From NCBI RefSeq assembly GCF_029227915.1, contig NC_079887.1, positions 7,440,001-7,504,000 of the forward strand: a DNA stretch of 64,000 bases. The letters run 5' to 3'. The notes beneath the pieces were generated by a model. The model saw only the letters and a program-made list of their open reading frames with translations. It did no database searches and had not been told where the DNA came from. Source of the stretch: Hydractinia symbiolongicarpus (taxonomy: Eukaryota > Cnidaria > Hydrozoa > Anthoathecata > Hydractiniidae). This document shows positions 44,578 to 57,029 of the stretch, in pieces (position 1 is the first letter of the stretch; every line of letters starts with the position of its first letter). The position numbers and the translations under genes are program-made.

Positions 44578-44750
44578 TCTCTATAATAATAGCCGTTGTC
44601 TGTCTGTCTCTGTGCGGACCCCCTGCTGAGTTAGAAAATGATGTTACGGAAACACGAATATCAAATACGATATATTTTTGTCCACTTTGTTGCCACGGGT
44701 GAATTTAAAGGACGGACGAACCCGTGGATTTTTTCACGGGCAACGACTAG
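44578..44750 (+). mobile_element. Miniature Helitron-like element E (173 bp)
   Basis: 5' TCTCTATAATAATAGC, GTTGTCTGTCTGTCTC; 3' stem CCCGTGGATTTTTTCACGGG, then CAACGACTAG followed by T. Only the two termini and about 100 bp of interior remain. Confidence 0.75.
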
Positions 44751-44890
44751 TCTATAATATAATAACCACGTCCGTCCGTCCGTCCGTCCGCCGCAAAATG
44801 GTAGCTTAGCTGCGCAGATAGCGAGACGCACGCAATGCGGTATAAAAAGGACCGGCAAACCCGTGGATTTTTCCACGGGCTAACGACTAG
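44751..44890 (+). mobile_element. Miniature Helitron-like element F (140 bp)
   Basis: Starts TCTATAATATAATAACCACG at the CTAG of element E, with (GTCC)6 just inside. Ends CCCGTGGATTTTTCCACGGG, a perfect 8-bp stem, then CTAACGACTAG and T. Head-to-tail with E, no bases between. Confidence 0.8.
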
Positions 44891-44939
44891 TTATCTCAAA
44901 TTTAATTACATATCGTTAAAGAAGTTAAAGAACCAACCA

Positions 44940-46840
44940 CAATGCATTATTTGTACATATTGGTTTATTAAACTATTCAATTTTTAGGTGGAAAAAAATG
45001 ACAGTATACATAGTTTCATTTAAAATTGGAGGCCACTTCAGCTGATAATACTTACAACAATAATATGACGTAGTTATGTATGGTTTTTCGGAATGTAGCT
45101 GGCAGTAACCTACGAAGTATTGTTTTTTTTAAGGCTTTAATTATTAGCAAAGTAGAAACACGAATAAGCATGTTTTTACCTCAAATGATACTTCGTAAAA
45201 AACAAGAAGAGATTTTAAAGCACATTTTCTAAATTATCAACGTCATTCTCTGACAATATACCGCCAATACGTTCATGCTCAAGTGATATTATTTTCTACA
45301 GGTATTTTAAAAAGTTAAAAATATACAACAACACTGGAGATCAGATATATACTTAGAATTACCAAACACCGACTAACTAGCTAGATAGTAGACAATGTTA
45401 GTGACATGTTAATTTGAGCAAGGTAAGCCAGCCATATGTGTATCATTTAGCTGTAAATTTAAGATTGTCTCTAAACTAACTTCGTTTTAACGTCACTACA
45501 TATATTTTAGCTGTGCGTTTTGCGGATACGTTCTCTAAATGTTCCAACTGAAAAGATTCTTCAAAATAATCATTCATATTCAACTTTGACTGCTCCAGTT
45601 TAACCAGAGATATTAAAGGTAGATAATTTGGAGTATCCAGATCTGAATTTCGCGTAAGAGAGTAACAGCTCCTAAGAGATTTATTAAAGTTTATTAAAGT
45701 TATAGAAGCCACACCAACCGACCAAGCACACATTCGCTGAAACTATTAGACACTCAAAATACGGGAACATTACTACATAGATTTTATGTCATATAGTGTT
45801 CTTTATGAATACTATACACAGTTAATAAACTTTCCTATCAAACGGAATGCGGAATAGACACGCCGTTTTTTCCCTTTATTACTTAATAAATAGAGGCAAA
45901 AAAGATAGGGATTGGATATAAGAAAATGGAGATTTTTTTTTTAATTGATTCCATCCTGTTGTTAAATTAGATTGTGGTGTGTCAATACAGTGCAATGAAT
46001 TGGATCAAATGGAAATCGGGTTAAAGGAATATGCTAAAGATATTAAAAGGCGGGAAATAGCTATTACGTCAGGCCAAAATTTGACAATAAGTACTAATCA
46101 TTGAAACAATGTTTGAATGTGAAAAAGAATATGTCTAAAAGAAATAACTTTTGCTGCTTCATCTTTTTCTTCAATCGTCAATACGTTGTCATTTATATAA
46201 AAGAAAACTAGCTAGAAGTCTATTTCCAAAGATTTTTTAAATTTTCTCTAAAATCCCTCTATATCCGAATTTTTTACATTTGCTGATATGTTTATGCAGA
46301 ATAGTAACTTAAAGGCTGCTACGAATCTGGTTCCTATGTGCTGAATGTATACATTAGATATACACCTGCATTGTCTATTCAACTTCCTTGAGGACTAAAC
46401 TATGGACCTCGGAAATACGAAGTTAACTCTATAACCACCACGAGACGCGCCATTGAATTACTATGAAAAATTACTTATGATTAGGACATCTATTCAGTCA
46501 TTAAAATATAATTTTTACTTAAATCTTTCTAATCCCAGTTTTCTTGCGCGCACGAATTATGTTCGGGCTGGTTAGAAGTTCCCATTGTACATATAACAAA
46601 GAAATAATCAACTGATGAAGTCACTGAAGATGCTATCCATGGCTAAAAGTATCGGCTATTGCAGACGATGATAATAGCAAACTATTTTCATCGTTATTTT
46701 AAGACGTCATTTAGTTACATAAGTAATTAAAGTTAACAAGAGAATGCGTCTCCGGCATTACTGTTAAGGGGTTATGTCTTATCACGATAGAACCAAAAAA
46801 CTAAAGGTCATAAAATCTGTCACGTGTTATATCCTCTATA
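44940..46840 (+). repeat. Tandem-duplicated promoter module, copy 2
   Basis: Homologous to 42540-44577 and lying directly upstream of the small secreted gene at 46926. It retains the block CTGTCACGTGTTATATCCTC with an E-box CACGTG 16 bp before the TATA box. A minus-strand 85-codon frame at 45476-45733 has no homologue in copy 1 and is not called. Confidence 0.8.
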
Positions 46841-46845
46841 AAAAG
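46820..46845 (+). promoter_or_regulatory. E-box and TATA box of the small secreted gene
   Basis: CACGTG (46820-46825) and TATAAAAAG (46837-46845), 81-89 bp before the ATG at 46926. The upstream half is conserved in the duplicated module at 44553-44575, which supports a regulatory role. Confidence 0.65.
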
Positions 46846-46925
46846 AAATTGCGTTCAACCTCCATCATAGTAGTTTTAACATGCTTAGCACATAGTCATA
46901 ATTAATAAAGAACGTCACTTTCAAG

Positions 46926-47213
46926 ATGCCTTACACTTTAAAAATGGCAGTAATCGTTGTCACCTATATGCTTGCTATGAAGCAGGTTTTGGTTTCTCCT
47001 GTGCATAACATTGCAACAACTTCAACATCGCCAGTTGAACGATTTATGGCCTCTTTTAATGCGGAAGAAATTGGAAACATGGCGAGAATGCTTGAAAATA
47101 AAATAAAAAGCACCGAAGATTTTATCTGTGGACGAGCATGTCAAAACAAACTGCGTGAAAGATTTAAAGAGCTGGACACATTTACTACGACAATTCCAAA
47201 GGACTTTTACTAA
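46926..47213 (+). CDS. Small secreted two-cysteine protein, 95 residues
   Basis: Single exon, ATG 89 bp after a TATA box. Residues 1-25 form a signal peptide (MPYTLKMAVIVVTYMLAMKQ then VLVSP). Thr/Ser-rich residues 30-36 and a helical stretch rich in Met and Glu (ERFMASFNAEEIGNMARMLE) follow. Then comes C68-GRA-C72, QNKLRERFKEL and a Thr-Thr-Ile-Pro tail. The paralogue at 55.1-55.4 kb has its two cysteines at exactly 68 and 72 and the same KL...FKE motif and T-x-IP tail. The family is not one I recognise. It could be a secreted signalling peptide precursor or a defence peptide; there are no clear dibasic sites here. The gene sits at the end of a duplicated promoter module. Confidence 0.72.
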   Translation: MPYTLKMAVIVVTYMLAMKQVLVSPVHNIATTSTSPVERFMASFNAEEIGNMARMLENKIKSTEDFICGRACQNKLRERFKELDTFTTTIPKDFY

Positions 47214-48330
47214 AATCACCTAATAGAGAGCTCAATGCATGATAATTCTCAAATTAACGGTTGGTATAATTAGAGTAATTATTCTCACGAAAGGTTGAAC
47301 ATTCAAACAAAAGCACTTCACTTGCCCAATTGAAATTCTGGAGGTTATTTAAAGTTGGGTATCGACTGAAATACTTCTAGCATAACCGCAAAAACCTATT
47401 TATGTACGGCAACATGACGTATGTTTACTGTTTATGATTTTTTTGTTCATATACTCAGTTGCGGCGCCACAAAACGTAACTTTGCTGATTTATAATATAG
47501 GTTATATAATTTATATAAGGTTATATTTATATTATATTGTACTTTATATCTTGCAAGATCACCCTTTTGCTGTAGCTACTGTTCTTTTGTAATCGTAAGT
47601 TTGTTTTCTACCCACACGTCGTTTAAGCAATCGTAAAAAATAAATCGTGATTAATTTTTTAACTGGTATAGTTTTTTTCTAAATTTCATTAGGAATTGAC
47701 AAAAAGATATACGTAGCCCTTCTTTAGGTTGCATCAAGACAGGGCCTTTGACGTAAAAAATATATAATATTAAATGATAAAAGATTACGGAAAAAAAAAA
47801 TGCAAATGTTGTCCTAAATCTCATGTGCACACACTTTCTGTCCGTTTCTTTTCGTCAGTTTCCTTGTCAGTTTTACAGAAGCTGCAGTTTCAAAAATAAC
47901 AATATTTATGTAAGGGGTGAAGGGTTCAATACAATCGTTTATCATACAGAGAAAATCACTTTCCCTGCTAATATTCCTGAAGTATAAATTCAAAAAAATT
48001 TTCCACGATTAGTAACATTTAAAGATCCTATTTACGAGAAATTGAGCTTCTCTTAAAGGTACTACAAAACTTGGTTTTTGACTGTAGTGACTTACATGAA
48101 AGTCAAGCTAATGGCGGTGGAAAAGTTTAGGATTTAAATCATCTTGAATATTATATTTGGCATCCAGATTTAACTGAAAATGACAGAAAAGCTTCCTACA
48201 TATACACATCATAGTGTATCAACCTAAAATATTTATCACATAAAGCAAGCCCAAGTAACAACAACGACTTTAAAATTACCAATATTAGGACCAACAATGA
48301 GTATGTTTATTATTTTTTATTGACAATATA
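47214..48330. other. No gene seen
   Basis: AT-rich 3' flank of the small secreted gene. A TTATATTTATAT patch lies at about 47500-47545. Segment 48040-48240 is a diverged copy of 41660-41850. Confidence 0.5.
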
Positions 48331-48560
48331 TTTCGGATAAACATTATCCATCATCAGGTCAATGCTTACCGCCTGGCTGGAGTAAGCGCGCTCTTTTAGA
48401 GGTTCAAAAATTAAATAAGCGTCTGGACGCTTAATCGAGAATTGCTGTTAGCAAGCCTGTCTTCATAAGTTCTCAGTCGTTCTTTGACGATAGTGTGGAT
48501 GTAAACTGCTCTGCAATGCAAACAATCTGATATCTGCAATTTTTATACGGCCTATATGTA
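48320..48560 (-). repeat. Possible Penelope-like or LTR element 3' remnant
   Basis: On the minus strand the segment reads CAGACGCTTATTT..., then GCGCGCTTACTCCAGCC, ATTGACCTGATGATGG and TAATGTTTATCCGAAATATA. The ACCTGATGA...CGAAA pattern is common just after the ORF of Penelope-like elements. No protein domain is visible. Confidence 0.25.
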
Positions 48561-49254
48561 GTATAGTTTTAACTTATTAGCCTTGTTAAATAATTAGCAT
48601 AATTTATGCTAATTTATGTTTTGTATTTAAAAAAATGGCGCAGTTTTTGATTGTACTACATTTAATTATTATAGTATTATAACCAAGCTTAAGCTTGTAT
48701 TAACTGTTATGCTGTGAGGCTGTTAACGTAGAGATGTCGTTTTTTACTTTCGAAGAACGGAACGTGTACAGTAAATAGTCTATGTGAATTGATAGGACTG
48801 TCAGTCACATTTTCAAAAAAAGAATAATAGCAAACAAATAAAGAAATATACCAGGTTTTTCACCTTTTTATTTTCTCAAACTTAACGCGTATTTAAAAGA
48901 TTTTGACAAAATTGCCATGCACATGATTCTTAAATTGAACCAATACACGCATCTCGTGTACAATATTGTGCTAACAGTAAACTTTTTATACAGAGCTTAA
49001 CATTGCTCAACATATAGTAATAGGAAATATCACTTAACAATTGTCTATTATATTATTTGCGCTATACGTCTTGCTTCCTTTTGTATAATTAATTCTATTA
49101 ACAGTTATCTCTAACTTTACAATTATCTTGTCTATTGGTATGCTTCGAATTGGAGTATTATTGTTTCAAATAAAATAAGTCTTCTTACATTTCTCTATTA
49201 GAGTTGCAGTTCTGATCGTAATTTTTAATCTCTTTAACAGCCGTTTTCTGTCTA

Positions 49255-49810
49255 ACTAAGGGTAACTCCAAAGTAGGGTTTAACCCTATTCGGTCCGGGG
49301 TTTTTCGAACATACTATGACCGGGGGGGGGCGGATTCCACCCCCCCTCAATAACTTTTCATAGGGTTGTTCAAATTGAATCAAACTTGGCACACTTATAG
49401 TACGTCATAAAAGGAACATAATGGCGCCAAAAAAAATTTGCTTGCGTCAGCATATTTTCTGTGACGTCATCAAAAGCTTGAAAATTGTTAAAAATGCCAC
49501 TATCTGCTTAAAATATAATTACTTTTGTTCTAGAGCGAATTTTTATATTCTGTTTGAAGTTTCTGAAAGCTAAATAAAAGTTATTTAACATATCTTCCGG
49601 TTTTTACATGGATCGGATGAAAAATTGCCAAAAATTGCCCGAAAATCCGTTTTTTTCAAATTTTCGGGTAAAATCCGACAAAATCGGGAAATCGGATTAG
49701 TCACGTGTTCAAATTATTTAAAATGATTCTTCTTGATGAAACAAAGTTGTGTTGCAAGTTTCAAGTTCTAAGGATAATCCTAACAGGAGTTATTATATTT
49801 TCCCCATTAT
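49255..49810. repeat. Interspersed repeat with C/G-run palindrome, shared with 42760-43050
   Basis: Opens GGGTTTAACCCTATTCGGTC (with a small inverted repeat GGGTTTAACCC) and GACCGGGGGGGG...CCACCCCCCCTC. The half 49530-49800 aligns with 42760-43050 (GAAGTTTCTGAAAGCTAAAT, AAAAATTGCCAAA, TTTTCGGGTAAAATCCGA). Non-coding. Confidence 0.65.
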
Positions 49811-50129
49811 AAGGAACACAGTATACTTTTGCACGAAATAGCTTTGCGTTATGACCACTTATGAATGACTTATTTCAACTGAGAAGAGCTGCCAGCGTCA
49901 ACAACGTTTCGAATTCATTTACCGAATCAGAAAGTTCCACCAGGTCATGAGGACAAAGGTTATTTTAAAAGTTTTTGAGTCCTTTATTAATATTTGGTTT
50001 TCTTAGGAACATTTAATTATGACAGTTTGCGTGGCAAAATACATTAAATTTCCTTGGTTATTGTATTCTTAGTGGCAACGTAGCTATATTCAACTACAAT
50101 CATGTATATAAATAGCAGTGTTTTGTTCA

Positions 50130-50330
50130 TTTTTCCAAATGGTAAAACAGCATCTGCTTTTGAATGCTGCGCTGCGGAACAGTTACGAGAGTTTTATTTT
50201 GGCAAGTTGGAAGGCCAGCAAGGCGCGTTAACAGTCCACTTGTTGCAGTTAATGCATGTGGAACAATTAAAACCAGTTACGTCATGCTGAAACTAGCAAC
50301 AATTAGAGCAGCATGTATTGTTAGATCTAA
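50130..50330 (+). pseudogene. Possible DDE transposase fragment
   Basis: One frame reads VAVNACGTIKTSYVMLKLAT around 50240, resembling the CAVNAxGxxxPP block after the first catalytic Asp of pogo/Tigger-type transposases. Too short and shifted to be sure. Confidence 0.25.
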
Positions 50331-50599
50331 CCAAATAACCAAATACGTCATAAGTTCGTTGTGCACAAGTAAACTTTGACAATGAGCGTAGGTACAATAT
50401 TGAAAGACGTTAAATCGTGACTTGCGTGTACAATTTTCGAAATTAAGTTTTTATTTAAGTAATATGTTAAACATGTTTGTAGGTGCCATGACAAAAATGC
50501 ATGGCTTCTCAAGCTTATGGTTTGGTCTAGCTGTGCCTCTCCTTTTACGTGTATTAGCGATTCATAAGATTGAATAGCTACAAATGTCCACAAAATATA

Positions 50600-53500
50600 T
50601 TCATGTAATGATTTTTGAAAACTGCAAAAAACTGCTGTTGTGTTCAGATTGTTGCTCCCAATTGTAGATAACTGCAGCTGCTTAGCTAGAAGTTAGCTAT
50701 TATTATTAAGAATCTATAATATAGAGCGATGCGAGCAAAATTAAACAAAAGCGTTTAATAATATGTCTCTGGCATACTAGCCAGAAGGCCAAAGGACAGT
50801 GCATACTCCAGGTGAAGGACTAAAAGGAAACAGTGTAGTTCTTTTTGGTGTGTCATTGTTTCTGCAACATCCTAAGAAAACGTTTTTGATGACATGTCTT
50901 AATACACCATAACACGTATTGTAATATTTTCATACTAACTTGTGGTTTTCTATTGCGTGTAAACATTTTTAAGTTGCCATATTTGTTACTTTGGATGCCG
51001 TCATCAACTTGATTAGTTGTACTAACCATTTAGACATCATTGTCAAGCAGATAGATTAACCTACTTTTCAACATTTGGAAACACACAGTACAGCCTTGTG
51101 CTTCCCTTGAAATTCCCTTGAAACATAAACAAATTCAGATCTTGGATTAGGCGTTACTTAATTTGTTACATGCATACCGAATTATTTTCGGATGGCAATT
51201 GACGTAACAAACACTTCCTCATGCTGGATAACTTATTAAGGTCTTTTATCTCACGCCTAATCCAATTTTACTTGTGCCTACCTTAATATATAGCAATTAA
51301 ATGACACACCAATAGTTAATTTAATAACAACCAGACTAAAGAAATCTGTTATTTCCTATAAGGTGGCATTACGTGTTTTGTGATAAACAGCACCGCCGAG
51401 ACAAAAAATTACAAGTATAATTAAACAAGCGATATGTACATGTGTACAAGCTGCGGCTGTTGTTCATTATCGCTGTGTTTTTTATGCATATTTTTTGAAA
51501 TGTGTATATATATTTCAACAGAGTATTTATATCTTAAGTTAACCAATGCTATTACTTGTAACTCTATTTTTACTTCAGAATTTTATGACAAAGTATTTAT
51601 TAATCTTCTAGAATTGTAAAATTTTGATTATATAAATTTCTTTCCTTGTCAATAAACTCGCTATTTATCCCCTTTCTTTCTTTATCCTTGCTTAATATAA
51701 CGGCTAAAAAAACGACAAAAGAAAAAAAGTCAAAAAAGGAATTTTAAAAGGTCTTTTTTTCATCCATGTTTTGTAATGTCGTTGCTGAAAATAAACGATG
51801 ATTGATAGCACGTTGGCACACTTTTATTAATTAGTCTGATTTTGTGGCATTGTGTATAATGTTATAGCTATTATGACAATTTTATCCTCTCCCGCAGACT
51901 GTTTTATAGCACTAGCATAGTGAGATGCCCTTTTTATTAGGGTACTGACTGATTTTCTTGTTTCCACTTAGCAAATCAGTCGTTTATTTTTTTGTTAGAT
52001 AAAGTTACTAAGCTATATGAAGCAAGTATTTGCACCGCTTCGAAAATTGACATACTCAAAATGCGTAAACCTAATAATGGAATAGCCTATAGAAATTTAT
52101 TGTGGCGGAGAACTTAAAATCATTGTTTAATATATTTTGTCTATGATTGTTGATAATTAAACTGTCGCCACATAATTTTGTTACACGTGCTTGCAGCACA
52201 GACTGGAATTTTCATCCTTTTTCCTCCTGTTGTATATAAATCTTTTACAGGTTTATCTACGGTGTTTTTTTTTATTCATTTAGGTTATCATTTTTGTGTA
52301 TCTTCTATGTATTTTAGAAGCTCTGCCCAGCTCTAATAGGGTTGCTCTGACATACCTCTATTATTTTCTTACATTATTATTTATATTTTGTTCAGTATCT
52401 AAATCAGTACATTTGGTAAGGATGCACAAAAACTCGATGTAGTAAAAACAACAACCCGTCTTTATATATAATATTCTAGATGGATGAAGTTTTATTATTA
52501 TTATCGTTGAAGATATTATTATCGTATGATGAAATTTAAATTCTTATAATCGTTGCCTAAAGTTAGTTGCAGGAGATTAAACTTCTTCTTTTCTATTTTT
52601 ATCTTGCATTTCATTCTGAAAACCATGATGACTCTTGCCGATCAAACACGGGGCCATGGGCTCTTGTTTCCTATTCTAACACAGTAAAATTGGCAAATAT
52701 GAAACGCTTTTAGTTTATCTTTTGTATCCCAATAAACTTGCTTAATTGCCCAACTTAAGCCATTTCTGAAATATATTTCCGTTTTTAACTATGTTATCTT
52801 GTCAACAAGATTGATTGCCAAGTCCTATAACTTCTTTTAAATACATTAGCGGTTACACAAACGTTTTTTCAATTTTAAAAATCCATATTTTTAAAATAGC
52901 TTTCTTGTTGCCATAATTAACAAAAACACTCGAGATTAAGACAAAACGTTTTTGCAGATAATCCGGCAGAACTCACTCTAACAAATCTAGCTTGATTAAG
53001 TAACTAAGAAAAAAAGTTCAAAATGGGACTTGGCTAAATTGTCACATAGTTTATCATGTTTATCCACATTTCTTGTTGACCAGCAACATTTATTTTTGTA
53101 CTAGTTAGGTAATCCGCCGAGTAACATAAGATTGGGCACTTAACTGCAGGTAATGCGAGCCGCCCAACTTACTGGAGCAGCACTTAATACCTTTCCGACG
53201 TGCATCTATTGAATTATTATTTGCAAAAAACAAAAAGGATATGGCCTATTAAAAACCCTGTCCGAGCAAAAACTTTGTAGTTTGCCGAATATTGTTCAGT
53301 ATAAATAAATACATCCTGTGGAGCGTCCGTTAACCTTCCTTCAAATTCGGTTACCCCTTTACTCATTTCAAATTATGTCGCACATCCATGTGAAGCGCTT
53401 AAAATCATGTATCCTGCCACGAGTTATGTACTTTTCAAAGCATGTAACTTTAGTTTAAAGCTGTAAACTATGCCACACACTAAGATGAAGCGGTATATAG

Positions 53501-55070
53501 CATGCGATGAATCAAGCGAAGCGCACAAACCACAATGGTGTTTCAGACGGAGTATACTTTTCCTAGAAAGAACGCAGGAAACAACCCGAACGATGTAAAA
53601 CAATAAAACAGTAGGAAGAAGTAAAACAGTCATCTCTGGATAAACGACATTTATTCATTTTTTAGGATAAGGGAGAAGAAGGAGGCATTTTTTAAATTTT
53701 GTCTAAGTGTAAATAAGCACTGTTTCTATAATAGCCATTGACATTACGAACTTCTTAGACTTAGTACGGAAGCCTATTAGTGTCATTTCAAACAATAATT
53801 TTAAAAAAGTGGGCAGACATGACGAAAAATTTTAGCTGCCTTTAAAAAATATAAAAAAGTGTATATTTTAATATAATGGATAGTTGCCTATCAATAATAT
53901 TTAAAATATGATTAGCTAAGACAAAAAAGTAATTTGCTTAGTCACTTTTTTAACATCATAAATAGGCAAGTGAAAATCCACTAATGTCCTTTTGTAACTT
54001 AAGACTTATTATTTTGCTGATGTCAGCATTTCCAGCTTTTACAATTATTCGGAACACAGTCGGCATTTTTTGAAAAATGATGACACCAAAATAATGCCAT
54101 AAGCATTAACTTTTTGATGTTGAATCACCTCTACTGTCTCTGAATAAGTAACTGTGGCAAGTTTCGTAGTTTTGTGCTTCCTTGAAATCAACCAGAGTTG
54201 ACTTAAAAACAATACGTACCACCCAACCCTCCCCCTCCCTTTCTCAACCCCCTCTCTATAAAAAAAGGCTTCTAAAAATTACTTATTACTTAAGAGGACT
54301 TTAAAGTCTTATGCACAGATTAAGTAAATTTAGCTTGCTAGATGGATCAACAAAGTTTAAAAACCTTTGGCAGCGTTTAAAACGATTCCTTTATGTATAA
54401 CTTAATATACGTCCTAAGCTTTTCTTTAAATTCCTGTCATTTTTGGATACAAATGTGTTTCGTTCGACCCTCAGTGCTCGCGTTTATACCACCATAAGTT
54501 CTACTTAGAAGTTTTGTTCGCACCTTTTATCTCGGACTCGGATTTTGTAATACAATATCAAAACCGATCGACAACCGCCTAATAGTGAAAAGAAAAAAAG
54601 AAAAAGAAAAGAAGTAGGATAAGAAAATTTGCTTCCAATTAACAAATAGTCCTATATACTTCACTCTCTTATAAGAAGGCCAACAGGAATTGGAGAGGAA
54701 TGGAGCGAGAAAATTCGATATTTTTTAACTTTAATTATACATGCCAATAACGCCATACATTATAAATTCAATAAGAAGTGAAAAATTCCTAATCATGCAA
54801 AATTTTGATTTGTTACTAAGATAAAAAAAAAAATACTTAGTCTTTACACCAGTGATTACAAGTCAATTGTTACGTTACAGAAATTGTCCATTTAACAGGA
54901 AATAAAATATGAAAATTTCATCGTGATCGATTCTTGCAGGTAAATGACTGACGTCTGAAACAATCAGGAGAGAGACTTGAATTGCGTAGCGTGCACAGAT
55001 TAGATTATAAGGGAATCTAACTCGATTATTGTAAAAATCATTCGCAATTATTTGCAGAATCTTTGCGTTT
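50600..55070. other. Gene-poor AT-rich stretch
   Basis: No gene, RNA gene or bounded element was recognised in about 4.5 kb. Small features only: ATT microsatellite patches near 50700 and 52495, and several short ORFs without family features. Confidence 0.5.
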
Positions 55071-55073
55071 TAT

Positions 55074-55373
55074 TTAGTTTAATGACCTTTTGGTGTGCAT
55101 AGGAATTTCTGTTCTTTGTTCGATTTCCTTAAAGTGCTTCAGCAAAAGTTTGTGTCTGCATTCAGGATTGCATAGTGTTGTATCCGTATTCCTCATGCGT
55201 CGTACGATTTTCCAGAATAGATCGTCCAATGCTTTTAGATTTAATGTTGTGGGAATTCTCCTTTTACTTGAGGTGGCTGTTGTTGTACGTATGGCATGTG
55301 CAGGCATTACCTCCACTTGATGCAATAAAAAAATAAACGCAAAGATAGCAAAAGCAACTTTGTTCCCCTCCAT
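55074..55373 (-). CDS. Small secreted two-cysteine protein, 99 residues
   Basis: Minus strand, start taken at the ATG at 55373 (an in-frame ATG lies nine codons upstream at 55400). This start gives a signal peptide (MEGNKVAFAIFAFIFLLHQV, ending near PAHA) and places cysteines at residues 68 and 72, exactly as in the paralogue at 46926. After the signal come RTTTATSS and KRR, a possible dibasic cleavage site. A helical stretch (LKALDDLFWKIVRRMRN), C68-NPE-C72, RHKLLLKHFKEIEQ and TEIP follow. It ends KRSLN. Family unknown; secreted peptide or small extracellular protein is the best description. A TATA box lies about 100 bp upstream. Confidence 0.72.
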   Translation of the reverse strand: MEGNKVAFAIFAFIFLLHQVEVMPAHAIRTTTATSSKRRIPTTLNLKALDDLFWKIVRRMRNTDTTLCNPECRHKLLLKHFKEIEQRTEIPMHTKRSLN

Positions 55374-55470
55374 TACAATGAAGATGCACGAATTAAGCAT
55401 GAAATCTTAAATGTTTGTTCGCTTACGCACTATTTTTTTGCAGCTATTGACAAACTTGAATTCTCAGTTT

Positions 55471-55479
55471 CTTTTATAG
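55471..55479 (-). promoter_or_regulatory. TATA box of the minus-strand small secreted gene
   Basis: Minus-strand GCTATAAAAG. Its distance to the ATG at 55373 (about 100 bp) is close to the 89 bp seen at the paralogue. Confidence 0.6.
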
Positions 55480-56477
55480 CCGCTTTTATGGCTGTTTCCA
55501 TAGAGCTAGCTTACGTCACACAAAATGTCTTTTAGACCAACACGGGTTGTAAATTAAACGAAAATTTTAACCAATCAAAGAAACAAAGGTTAAATAATTG
55601 GAATATCATTACATCATTACATTACTTAAATGTTTATCTCTGTCATAATGGGCGCATTCTATCTGTGTTTGTGCGAAGCCAAATTCCTGTGAAGGGACAC
55701 ACGAAATATTTAAGCACGAAACAAAAAATACACCATTTCTTAACTAACTACGGAGTAAAGTATTACTTTGTGTCAGACCTGCGCGATATGACGATACAAA
55801 AAATGCGTGCGACAGGCAAATGAATTTCCATGTTTTTTTTATGGTATAGCGACTAGTATTAACCCTATAATAATAGTTTATGAGTGCAGTACCAAACGAA
55901 TATTGACAAAATAAATAGTTACTATATGGATTATTATCCGGGTACTGCATTTTACGAAAGAGAATATAACAATATGAGCAGAATGTAGAAACCATGTTTT
56001 TATAGAAACTATTCGCATATGGAACGTACATTCGAACTAAATATATTTTTTCAAAATCGAATATCGTGGAAAACATAACAGGTTTTTATTATGGCTACAA
56101 CATTGAATTCTTTAAAAATAAAAGTAAGTTGCACTTTTGTTTCGCGTTTTGTTTACATTTAATGCTACCATGTTTAAACTTTAACCACAGTTGCTATGGT
56201 AGCAAGCAATACCGTGAAATAACGCTTTTACGTAACTTCTAACCAATCATATTGTGCGATTTTTGAAAATATCGATGCCACCCTTTTACCCGGCTAATAA
56301 GTGCATATACTATGCATCAAAATTTATTTTCTCGAACTTAAATTACTGTTGAAACAGTTAATAATTTTATTAATTCCTAATTCTCATGTTTTTTTTGCGA
56401 TTATGGCACGCCAAGGATGACAGAGTAAATAAAATGATTTAGAATAAACTGTATTGATTTTGTCTTAAACACTACCA

Positions 56478-57012
56478 TTAAGGCGGGGCAAACCAGTCCA
56501 ACATTTCATCCAACATTTTTTTCCTATGTTGGAAGAAATGTTGGATGAAAAAATTTATATTGGATGAAGCAAAATTTTAGGTTTGTGGGGCTGCAAGAGA
56601 GTGGATAAAGAGGAGGGAACAAAATGGATATTTTAGTAATATCATTAAAAAATTGAAGATCGAAGACAGATTCGGATTTAGGGAAATGTTTCAGATGGAT
56701 GTAGGGGATTTCGATTTCCTCCTTAATGAAATATCCAATCTGATATCAAATTAAAAACATTCCATTTAAAAATGTTCGAATTTCGCGGGATTTTTATATG
56801 TTGGATGAAAAGCACCACCAAACCAATCCAACATGAAAATTCACGCAACTGAGATAAAGAATTCTTTTGATCTTGCGGAAAATGTTGCATGAAATGTTTG
56901 ACGGCGATCAAACTTCATCCAACATCTTCATACACAATTTTTTTCTTCTCTTTTGAAAATTTCAATTTTTTTAAAATTTTAAAAGTGACTCAAACCAGTC
57001 CAACATTTTCAA
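56478..57012 (+). pseudogene. PIF/Harbinger transposase fragment in a non-autonomous element
   Basis: The left end GGCGGGGCAAACCAGTCCAA follows TAA, the Harbinger-type target. The frame about 56595-56754 reads WIKRREQNGYFSNIIKKLKI, EDRFGFREMFQM, DVGDFDFLLNEISNLIS, the N-terminal helical region of PIF/Harbinger transposases (consensus W.R.....G.y..l..EL...d...F...fRM....F..LL..). The DDE domain is missing. CAAACCAGTCCAACAT recurs in the same orientation at about 56818 and 56993, and ATGTTGGATGAA in inverted form between them. Confidence 0.65.
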
Positions 57013-57029
57013 GTGCTATTGACGAACTG

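Noticed and set aside
45476-45733. 85-codon minus-strand ORF with a hydrophobic start
   Set aside because: Not present in the duplicated copy of the module and no motif; likely chance.
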